Source: Irineochytrium annulatum
Taxonomy: Eukaryota; Chytridiomycota; Chytridiomycetes; Chytridiales; Chytridiaceae
Assembly (NCBI GenBank): GCA_027600665.1
Contig: JADGJL010000818.1
Span: 1 to 13,371, forward strand
Reading direction: 5' to 3'
DNA: 13,371 bases
Positions 1-7,321 of the stretch are shown here, piece after piece (position 1 is the first letter of the stretch; every line of letters starts with the position of its first letter). The position numbers were made by a program, and so were the translations under genes. The notes below the pieces were generated by a model that saw nothing but the letters and a program-made list of their open reading frames with translations, had not been told where the DNA came from and ran no database searches.

Positions 1-1
1 G

Positions 2-568
2 GTCGAGATTGTTAAGCGCGGCGGCGGCGGCGAGCAGACCACCACCACCACTACTTCGACGCCCTCCACCACCCCTTACTACTACGCGCGTGCGCCGGTC
101 GAGATTGTTAAGCGCGGCGGCGGTGGCGAGCAGACCACTGTCACTGCCACCACTGCCTCGATCCCTGTCACGACCCCGGCCTACTACAAGAGGGCTGCCG
201 AGATCGTCAGGCGCGGCGGGGGTGGCGAGCAGACGACCGTCACTGTCACCACTCCCTCGACCACCACCCCGACCTACTACAAGCGGGCTGTTGAGATCGT
301 GAGACGCCACGGCGGGCCCGAGGAGACCACCCCGACGCCCTCGGCCACTCCTTCCTACTACGCGCGGGCTGCCATCGAGGTGGTAAAGCGTGGCGGCGGT
401 GGCGGCGAACGGACCACCACCACCACTTCCACGACCCCGGCAACCACGCCAACCTACTACAAGCGCGCTGCTATCGAAATCGTCAAGCGCGGCGGTGGCG
501 GCGGCGAGACCACGACGTCCACGTCGACCCCGACTTCATACATCACACCCACGCCCACCTACTACTAA
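2..568 (+). CDS. Tandem-repeat protein with dibasic (Kex2-like) sites, C-terminal part
   Basis: The frame is open from base 2 to the TAA at 566-568; the 5' end is outside the window. I count six imperfect units, with the Glu of each [EIV/EVV]-[KR]R motif coded at 5, 101, 200, 293, 377 and 476 (units of 32, 33, 31, 28 and 33 residues, then the last). Each unit reads: EIVKR or EIVRR, a Gly run (GGGG), EQ or similar, a Thr/Ser/Pro stretch, then TPxYY followed by KRA or ARA. The final unit ends TPTYY and stops, exactly where other units have KR. KR and RR are the sites of the Golgi protease Kex2, so the protein resembles Kex2-processed repeat precursors such as fungal repellents or dikaritin RiPP precursors (inference). 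Alternatively it is an O-glycosylated Thr-rich wall protein. No signal peptide can be checked. Confidence is high for the ORF and moderate for processing. Confidence 0.8.
   Translation, partial: VEIVKRGGGGEQTTTTTTSTPSTTPYYYARAPVEIVKRGGGGEQTTVTATTASIPVTTPAYYKRAAEIVRRGGGGEQTTVTVTTPSTTTPTYYKRAVEIVRRHGGPEETTPTPSATPSYYARAAIEVVKRGGGGGERTTTTTSTTPATTPTYYKRAAIEIVKRGGGGGETTTSTSTPTSYITPTPTYY
2..568 (+). repeat. Six-unit in-frame tandem repeat, 84-99 bp period
   Basis: Unit starts, taken at the conserved Glu codon, are at 5, 101, 200, 293, 377 and 476, so the period is 96, 99, 93, 84 and 99 bp. All changes in length are multiples of three, which keeps the frame. The most conserved blocks are the one coding EIVKRGGGG and the one coding TPxYY. 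Unit 4 is the most divergent: it has HGGPEE in place of the Gly run and a shortened Thr stretch. The array probably continues to the left of the window. Confidence 0.9.
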
Positions 569-1466
569 AAGGATGTGATGTGAGAGCTCTCGCATGCTTC
601 GCGGCTTCTTCGTTTTTCGGTACACATTGCTGACATTGTGCTTCTTCGTCCTTCTCATCACAGCGCCCCGGGGCATACCCGATCCACGGCATAATTTCAC
701 CATTACTCTGTTCTGTTTCTTTTAAGTCGGCCTTGGCTGGCCCTGGGGACAACTTTTTCTAACCTCACGATTACAATTTCAGTTTGCTTTCAACTGTCTT
801 TTCAAACTTTATTAAATTCATTAATGCAGTACGGGATGGGCTTCATTTGGGCCCCGAGTAGATGTAAAAGCTTGCCATGTAATTACCGATGCCTGTGTTT
901 TGTACTTTCTAGGATCTGGCTTTTTGGTTCTGATCCTTTCCATTTTGTTTTCTTCGTAAAAGGGAGTCCGATCAAATATATCATCGTATATCTTCGGCAC
1001 TTTTTGGAGTGTTTTCGGTTCGTTGTTGTCTTCCTCCCACCTGCGATAACAATTGGAGAGATGTGGGAGAGGTAGAGTACGCAGAGATGATAATTCCAGA
1101 GGAAATTGACGTAGGGGAAAATTCCGTATCGCGTGGCATTAACCATGAAGTGGTGTGGTCAATATCCAGTTCACCCTGCTCAAATACATCATACTGTGCC
1201 AATATAGCGCGCCGTCATCGTTTGACAATGAAGAATATGGGTAAAGTCTCTGGCGACTTTTGCAGGGACTGACGCAACCGGAATCCATCACAAAGGAAGC
1301 AAGTGGATTTACAAAACAGCGATTTACTAATGCAGCAATTTTTCGTGTCGCAAACGACACCAACTGGCTTGGCAGCCGCGTTCAACTCCATCGGCGGACC
1401 ACCTCCACCTTCCCTTGCCATCCTCCAAACCCACTCCTTTGCAGTCAACCGAACTCGAGTATCCTG
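569..1466. other. Convergent intergenic region, no gene seen
   Basis: This interval lies between the stop of the repeat protein (+) and the stop of the UPF0538 gene (-), so it should hold both 3' UTRs. It is AT-rich in the middle (about 770-1000). Several short frames of 60-90 codons occur on both strands, but none has a recognisable domain, a splice partner or consistent codon use. I see no RNA gene or strong repeat. Confidence 0.5.
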
Positions 1467-1977
1467 CTACCATTTTACCTCCGGATTTGCTTTAAAGGCT
1501 TCATAAGCCTCTCGATTGAAGAAGCTGATCTCGGACTCGTCAACTTAAGCTTTGATCAGTTATCACAAAAACATAAAAGATATTCTTACTTATGCCGACC
1601 TCCGAGAGGGTCTTCGCATCCTCCAGGAACCAGTCGTCGTGATCCAGGTTGATTATCAGATTCTGAGTCTACAACCTTGTTAAAAGTTATCTCTTAAACA
1701 ATGAAAAAAGCGTACCTTTGCTCCGTGAGTGACAAAATACAGCTTGAGAGTGTCGAAGTCGACATTCCGATAGGGTTTAAACCCAGATTCTGTCTGAATT
1801 TCTGCTTTATCAGTTAAATTAACGAGAAAATTACTGCAATCGGTCAAACGCACTTTGCCGTAGAAGCGCTTTCAAGGCCGACACCGTCGTTGTCTCGGCA
1901 TCAAGGTCATGGAGGACGACATTCTTGAAAGTCCGGTACTCGAATGATTTGATCAACCTGATCGTCACGGTGACCAT
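1467..1977 (-). CDS. UPF0538 / DUF2340 family protein (C2orf76-like), four exons
   Basis: Hand-assembled on the minus strand. Exon 1 is 1977-1854, exon 2 is 1804-1716 (or from 1801, since AAG and CAG acceptors sit three bases apart), exon 3 is 1662-1590 and exon 4 is 1543-1467. Introns are 46-53 nt with GT-AG ends, and every join keeps frame, giving about 120 residues; human C2orf76 is of similar length. Exon 1 gives VTVTIRLIKSFEYRTFKNVV, matching the family's N-terminal strand. Exon 2 holds GFKPYRNVDFDTLKLY, exon 3 NLIINLDHDDWFLEDAKTL, and exon 4 SEISFFNREAYEAFKANP followed by a terminal W. These follow the order of the human protein (FRNYKYDALKI, then LSLEDDE, TLKAAGI, EIAFF and NPISSW). 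The family's function is unknown. The frame extends upstream of 1977, but the Met at 1977 matches the family start. Confidence 0.9.
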
Positions 1978-2102
1978 GATCGCATGAAATCCACGTTCCT
2001 CACTCTCGCCCCCTTTAGCTGATGGTACGCAAAGAGAAGTAGAATGTAGAACGTCAGGCGGCTTGCCCACTTTCGTCAAAAGCTCTCCGGTCGCACTTTA
2101 AC

Positions 2103-2830
2103 CGACTGATGCCACATATGAGGCGGCCAAGACCTTTTTCCTTCGACTGGCCATCGCCAACGCCATCATGAACTCCCAATCAAGCCTAACGGGTCCTGTC
2201 GACCCGCCCGCGAACGACACGCCGCACTGCCTCAAGCGACCGAACGTTGAGGCTGCGAGCCCCTCCTGCGCACCACCTGCTTCCGACCCCGCGAGTGCAC
2301 CTGTGGCGACCAACTCTGCAACTGCCGCCGTTTGACACGCTTCTTCTTCTTAACTCCCAGCGCCAGCATAACCGCGAGCTGTGACGCCCGCTCGATTCCC
2401 TCCAGAACCTTCGTCAGCTCTTATAAGAGCTCGACGATGAGTGTAAGCTGCTGGGGATGTTGAGGCTGACGAGGTTGCTCAGCGGCAGCAGCTGGAGGGT
2501 TAGGGATCTCTGCGTGGTTGAGAAAACGTTTGGGAAGGTTGAGGAGGTCCGGGGAATTTGTTGGCTAAGACTGGCGCCAAGGCCAAGGAGGGGCATCGTG
2601 ACCGTCTGCGGCTGACATTAATGCGTTGCGATCGAAGTCGCTGAAAGCAATGCATTGGAGGCTGCGCGAACGAGCTATCGAAGTGGACGTTAACAGCAAC
2701 GCTGGGTAAGCTTCAGACCGAAGCACTCGACGTCGAGCTGGACGTTGGTTCGACGGCAATGGAAGCCAGACGCGAGAGGAAGATGTTGCATCGGACTGGG
2801 ACCGCGTTTAGTTGTTACATTCGCGTGCAT
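2103..2830 (+). pseudogene. Degenerate coding region, coiled-coil-like, unidentified
   Basis: Protein-like segments appear in changing plus-strand frames. From about 2103 to 2335 one frame reads DATYEAAKTFFLRLAIANAI, continues through an Ala/Pro/Ser-rich stretch, and ends at the TGA at 2333-2335. From 2341 to 2456 another frame holds LDSLQNLRQLL and ELDDECKLL, interrupted by TGA (2382) and TAA (2424). Near 2456 the pattern continues one frame over (EADEVAQRQQLEG), then alternates; 2611-2706 reads KSLKAMHWRLRERAIEVDV and 2705-2830 reads GKLQTEALDVELDV and MEARRERKMLHRTG. Heptad-like Leu with Glu/Arg/Lys suggests a coiled coil. The two internal stops could each come from one C-to-T change (CGA, CAA). 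I do not recognise the family. A real gene with introns is possible but would not remove the internal stops easily. Confidence 0.4.
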
Positions 2831-2889
2831 ATCGCGTCTGGCCCATGCGATGTTGTACCCTTTTGGTCTCCCTGATCGCCTACTCATCT

Positions 2890-3487
2890 TTCTTTCGTCC
2901 ACATATGGTGAATGCGCTATAAATACGTTTGCCTTCATGATGAAATATGGTGTCAACGTAGCCGTCAGTATACGGTTTATCTAACAGGGTGGTGCTAGTC
3001 CCCCCCTTACATGTAAATTCCAACGCACTTGTAAGGCTTCTAAAACTTCTTTTATTTGATGTCGCAAAGCATTCTGCACAACACAACATGAAAAGATACA
3101 CATGTCACAAATCACGACATCAATAAGTAAATAAACTTGGGGAAAAGAATGTGGCGGGAGTAAAATACAATGTAGAAGGGGTAGGTCCACCAGCGTCGCG
3201 TTGACCGTCTTCACCGGCGGGTTGAAAACAAAATGTTAAAATAAAATTACGAACACAAATCGAAAAAGCGTCTAACAAGAACACCAACAAAAGCCAACTA
3301 TCCACCTATAAAATGCCGCCGAGACACACCTCCATCCCTATCCTCCATATCCACATCCACATCACTATAGCAACCACCCACACTTAAAATTCCTCCCACA
3401 CTTAATTTCCTCCACATCCGTTCTCTCCATCCTTCTCTTCCATATCCTCATATCCATCACCCCCAACTCCTTCACTCTTCGCTGCGC
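2890..3487. other. Intergenic / 3' flank of the small minus-strand gene
   Basis: AT-rich to about 3300, then strongly pyrimidine-rich on the plus strand (about 3320-3480). It contains a TATAAAA at 3307-3313 and short direct repeats such as two copies of CCCACACTTAA near 3380-3410. Read on the minus strand it is the downstream, purine-rich flank of the gene ending at 3488. I find no supported coding region; short frames here lack ATG starts or splice partners. Confidence 0.45.
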
Positions 3488-3805
3488 TTAGTTCTTCCTC
3501 CCAAACAACTTCGCGAAGAAGCTCTTCATCCTGCCCGATGCGGTTGAGTTCATGGTGCTCTCAGAAAGGGTCCTGCTCAGGGGGAGGCCGTGCATCTGCG
3601 CCGCGTTCGTGTGGTCTTGGTGAACCCAGATCTGTTGCGCAAGGTAAAAAAACAATTACTCGTTAGAACGTGGTGAAAGGGGCAAAGGATGCTGGACAAA
3701 CGGGAAGAAAGGAGAGGAGGAGCACGTGAGGGATAAGGAAAAGCGCTGCCTCACCTTCTTCTTGCAGGTCAGGGAGGCGATGGCGTCGGGCGAGTTCTTG
3801 TGCAT
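3488..3805 (-). CDS. Small basic-tailed protein of 64 residues, unknown function, two exons
   Basis: Minus strand. Exon 1 is 3805-3755 (MHKNSPDAIASLTCKKK) and exon 2 is 3631-3488, ending in TAA at 3490-3488. The intron (3754-3632, 123 nt) has GTGAGG and CAACAG ends and is phase 0. Exon 2 starts IWVHQDHTNAAQMHGLPL, then SRTLSES, a Ser/Thr/Asn linker, and ends KSFFAKLFGRKN, an amphipathic basic end that could bind membrane or a partner (inference). SRTLS resembles a basophilic kinase site. An in-frame stop lies upstream and no earlier ATG intervenes, which fixes the start. A TATA box sits about 140 bp upstream. No signal peptide, membrane segment or known domain is visible, and I do not recognise the family. 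The agreement of splice sites, start, stop and TATA box makes it likely real. Confidence 0.68.
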
Positions 3806-3878
3806 GATTGATTCAGTGGTTGACTTGTTGTTCGAGGTGTTCGAGCGAGGTGTTCAAGGTTGAGTGAGCGGTTGAGCG

Positions 3879-3912
3879 TTCTTATCGTTGAGGGATTCTT
3901 ATCGTTGAGGGA
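3879..3912. repeat. 17-bp perfect tandem duplication with GATA cores
   Basis: TTCTTATCGTTGAGGGA occurs at 3879-3895 and again directly at 3896-3912. On the minus strand each copy contains CGATAAG, which fits the HGATAR consensus of fungal GATA factors. It lies at the predicted 5' end of the small gene's transcript, just downstream of its TATA box. Confidence 0.75.
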
Positions 3913-3944
3913 CTCGTAGGGGGGCACCTGGATGTTGTCGCCTA

Positions 3945-3953
3945 CCTTTTATA
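3945..3953 (-). promoter_or_regulatory. TATA box of the small minus-strand gene
   Basis: The minus strand reads TATAAAAGG from 3953 to 3945, about 140 bases before the ATG at 3805. This would place transcription start near 3915-3925. CACGTG palindromes lie further upstream at 4029-4034 and 4153-4158; such E-boxes are bound by bHLH regulators in fungi. Their role here is inference. Confidence 0.65.
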
Positions 3954-4159
3954 CTCGCGCCAAGGAGTGATATTCCACGGTTACGGAAGGAACGCGAGGC
4001 AACTCGAATCTTTGAAGGGGGCAAATGACACGTGTTATTTTTTCAAGCCGCAGTTTTCGCAAGTTTTCGAGCCGTGTCTTTTTGCGATTCAGCCACATTT
4101 ATTGGAGGGAAAGTGAGGATAACGAAAATTCCTTGGCGGCGCTGGTGGCGCTCACGTGA

Positions 4160-5565
4160 GCCGTGCAAAAAAAGTTACATCATGGCCAAGGAGCTGGTTC
4201 CCCTTGGCCTCTTCGGTGACTCTACACGCTAAACCCGCTTTTAAGGTTGTTCACACTTTGTCACCTTCCCATATCAAAATGCAAAAAAAAATGGACTGCC
4301 AAACCATGAAGGAATCTTGGAGCCGGCCTTGTTCCAACGAATAAATAATACATTATAGTGCAAATTGAGCACTCTTACCAAGGCTCTCAAGGCGCCGAGT
4401 TGGGTCAAAAGGAAGAATGAACCCTCGCCCCATCAGCCGGCTTCACGGCGGCGTCGGCGTCGCTTCTCGTCAAACAGGAAGCGCAAGGACTGGAACGCAT
4501 TGCCGGTGAACGGCGTGGCACTCCAGCACCTCAGCTCGCTACGCCCAAGGTAAACTCTCAGAAAATGAAAAAACAAATGATGATCGGGAGAGATCCGGAG
4601 CACCAGGTGGTGGTGACAACTGGAGGGCGGCTGGTGATGGCGGTCGGTCGGAGGAGAGTCACGGTTCGCTCTCCCCACATCGTCGCTGTTCCGGGCTAGG
4701 GGAGGGGCGCGCGGACGGATGCCGGACCGGTGGCATAGGATTTCGAGGGAGGCAGAATTGCGGTAAGCTTACCATCTTTTTCCTTTCTTCTTTTTTTTTT
4801 TTTGTTCTTTTACTGCAGGCCAGCGTAGTGGGCGACTTTGAGATGGTTTGTAGGTCGACTTATATGGCGGTGATAGCTTGGATGGGAAACTATACGCGTG
4901 CATTCTTCCTTTCTTCTTCCCCTCTCTCTTGTGCGGTGACATGCGCGTCCTTCACTTTAAGTGCAGGGCAAGTTAGGCATAATAAACGACGATACGCTGC
5001 TTTGCAGGCTGAAGCTCTATTATTCATTCCTTGTTCTCCTCTCCGATACAATTTACATCTTTTTGTTATTTCTCTCTTACAGCGAACTGACTACCTGTCT
5101 TCGCGATGGGCACGATTTTTATGGTGCATACTTTATACCTTCCTGTGCTACTAACTCCGGCCTCACAGTCAGTAGGTCTCGCTGAGAGTCAGGTAAGTCC
5201 GTCTGACTAAAAAAAATAATATGCCACTTAACTTATGTCTTAATTAACAAAATACCGAACATTTATCGAACAAATTATCTTTGGCTAAGATGAAAGACGG
5301 GCTAGATTCCTGGCTGTGGTTAATTACCAATAGCTATCCTTGCGTCCTGAACTTTTTTTGGTTGAACAGACAGGCTTCTGGAAGGGGCTTCATCGTCGAA
5401 AGTGGCGTTGAACATCACAACGCGTTGCTTGAATAACAAGGAAACGGTTGCGGAAGGAGTTCCAACCCGTGAAGGCCCAACCTTACCCGTTCCGCCCTTA
5501 AAACTCGCGTCGTTCGTCGCGATAGCCCTACAGCAAACCAACCTCATCCACTCCACCCGTCAGCC
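4160..5565. other. Unassigned region with splice-like signals
   Basis: No gene can be defended here, but parts look like exons or introns. A plus-strand frame from about 4365 to 4553 gives a basic segment with RRRRRR and NRKRKDW, ending by a GTAAAC donor. A 45-codon ATG frame runs 4565-4699. A very intron-like stretch runs from GTAAGC (about 4755) through a polypyrimidine tract to TACTGCAG (4819). More pyrimidine-plus-AG sequences end near 4967 and 5082. On the minus strand 4433-4678 also has a GC-rich frame. I could not join these into one protein or recognise a family. About 5190-5480 is AT-rich and looks like promoter DNA for the gene at 5566, with TTAAAA near 5500. Confidence 0.35.
4184..4209. 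repeat. Short inverted repeat, 8-bp arms
   Basis: GGCCAAGG at 4184-4191 pairs with CCTTGGCC at 4202-4209 across a 10-base loop. It is upstream of the small minus-strand gene and outside any supported gene. It could be chance or a weak hairpin. Confidence 0.4.
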
Positions 5566-6696
5566 ATGACCTTCCTCACCTCGCTTCTCCCCGTCGCTGT
5601 CCTCGCGGTCGCCACCGTCTCGCGCGCGGCCAGCCCCGGGAAGATTGTCGCAATCAAAGGTAGGGGGGACTGCTCTGCTTTTTTGGCGGCTACGCGTAAT
5701 TGGTGGTGGGCTCCACGGTGGTGGGCTCCAGGGCGGTCGAAGCCGAGGCATCACATCTCTAATCGCGTCTTTTCTACCGACGGAGCCATTGGGATTTTGG
5801 CCTTAATTTTAATGCGCGTATAGATGAAAACTCTTTCTGCATGATACTCCCGGCCTCTAGAGGCATCTCCATCGGCGCGTCAGAAGGGTCCGGCCAGTCC
5901 TACTGCATGGGCTCCATCTCGACATCCGGCTCCTTCCCGCTCGCATCTGGCGCCATTAAGTCGGCGCACGTGATTAAAACGAATCACTATATGCAAGTCA
6001 CGGGGCAGGTACTTCATCTCTGGGCTTCATGCTTATGGTCGTGAATATAACGCGATAGAGCTTAACTTCTTCATGACCCCTGAACAGATCAACGAGCAAC
6101 TTCTTGGCATCAACGACTCCGACGGCGGAGGCCAGTACGACGACGCGCCGCACGGCTCCGAGCCCTCATCGGGGGCCGACGCCTCCCTCCAGGGTTTTTC
6201 CCACTACGTCGAGATTGTCGGCGGCGGCATCTACTGCATGCGCACGTGCGACACGAGCGGGCAGGACGCGAGCAGCCCGTGCAACATGCACAGGGACACT
6301 GAAGGGTGCTCGAACGTCATCGGCGGGTCCTACGGCGCCGGGTTCTCGTTCGAGGACAAGAGCTCGGGAGGTGGTTCGTCGCACGCGGTCGGTGGCGTCA
6401 CGACGACGACCGCGGCGACTGCGGCCACGACCGCGACAACGTCCAAAACGACCTCTGCCGCGAGCAAAACGACCTTGCCGGGGACGCGTTTGCAGTCGAC
6501 GACCACGACGGCGACGGCACCGCCGTCCGATACGATTTCGACGGTATCGACTGGTACGTCGTCGGCGACCTCTGCCACTGCGACGGTGACAACCATATCG
6601 TCTAGCGCGGCGGGGACGAGCTTGGGCCACCTCATGGAGGCGTCTTTCAAGGCGCTGGTGTTTGTTGCGATGATGGCAATGATGGTTCTCGCATGA
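5566..6696 (+). CDS. Secreted GPI-anchored Ser/Thr-rich protein, three exons
   Basis: Exons are 5566-5659, 5824-6008 and 6061-6696; introns are 164 and 52 nt with GT-AG ends, and the product is 304 residues. Residues 1-21 are a signal peptide (TFLTSLLPVAVLAVATVSRA). The ectodomain shows DENSFCMILP (32-41), a Cys at 59, then TGQ, GGQYDDAP, HYVEIVGGGIYCMRTCD and a Cys-containing tail. The pattern FCxxLP...YC...GGQYD...HYVE is one I recall from a widespread fungal secreted family, sometimes annotated as macrofage activating glycoprotein; its function is not settled. A long Thr/Ser/Ala stalk and a hydrophobic C-terminus (ALVFVAMMAMMVLA) indicate a GPI anchor and O-glycosylation at plasma membrane or wall. 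Joining exon 1 to exon 2 restores the family motif, which supports the long first intron. Confidence 0.82.
5702..5730 (+). repeat. 14-bp direct repeat inside an intron
   Basis: GGTGGTGGGCTCCA occurs at 5702-5715 and 5717-5730, one base apart, inside the first intron of the GPI-protein gene. This duplication adds to the unusual length of that intron (164 nt). Confidence 0.7.
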
Positions 6697-7321
6697 TTGA
6701 TGGTACATGTCGCATTGAGCAACAGACGCCTGTTTTCAATGCTGTTGGCTGGGTTCTCGTGCATGTATACATGTTATCACAACTATTTTACTATCACCCC
6801 AAATTGTAGCTGCTTATTTGGTGCAGCTCCTTTAATCTCTAATCGTATTCCCATTCTACTGGCCTCTCGCTGTGTAGTTGTCTCAGCCTCATCAATCATT
6901 TTCATTTTGAATTTTAATATCAATAACACCTGAGTTGAGCCCTTCTGGATCTCCACTCGTTGGGACATCAAGGCACAGACCAGGTTTACTTGTTTACCTT
7001 CAATCACAGAGACCGCTAATATCGAATTTCCGACGTATGGAAATTAGAGGGTCGACTTTTAATACAAGTTGAAGCGGGCTATGCCTGTTTGTTGTTATCC
7101 TAATTTCATTTTGGCAGGGTAAAACGTCATCTGCTCCTGCTGCGCGTCTTAGGGGCGGACGGACCGGCAACTGCCCTGTTTTGCACACAGTGCAACCCTG
7201 CATCCACGCAAGGGCTCTAACAAGGCGTGTCGACGCCCGACAACCCACCTGCTCGCTATCACGGCGACCTCGGCTCCGTGGTTTCCTCAACTCGCCGACT
7301 TCGACCGGGAACCTCGTCAGC
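6697..7321. other. Intergenic region before the WSC gene
   Basis: AT-rich from the stop of the GPI-protein gene to about 7110, then GC-rich towards 7320. It should contain a 3' UTR and the promoter and leader of the WSC gene. An upstream exon coding a signal peptide might lie here, for example MPVCCYPNFILAG followed by a GT at about 7081-7120, but I could not confirm one. No other gene is seen. Confidence 0.4.

Noticed and set aside
1303..1506. Plus-strand frame with MQQFF...GGPPPPS
   Set aside because: It overlaps the 3' end of the UPF0538 gene on the other strand, its start is weak and it matches no family.
3307..3313. TATAAAA on the plus strand followed by a C/T-rich leader-like stretch
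   Set aside because: No plus-strand coding sequence follows; the downstream DNA codes the small protein on the minus strand.
4433..4678. Minus-strand frame ending in RRRRRRREAG-like sequence
   Set aside because: Coding bias is similar on both strands here and no splice partner or family could be found, so I left it inside the unassigned region.
6166..6708. A 180-codon Arg-rich open frame on the minus strand
   Set aside because: It is the reverse complement of the GC-rich Ser/Thr stalk of the GPI-protein gene; composition explains it and it has no domain.
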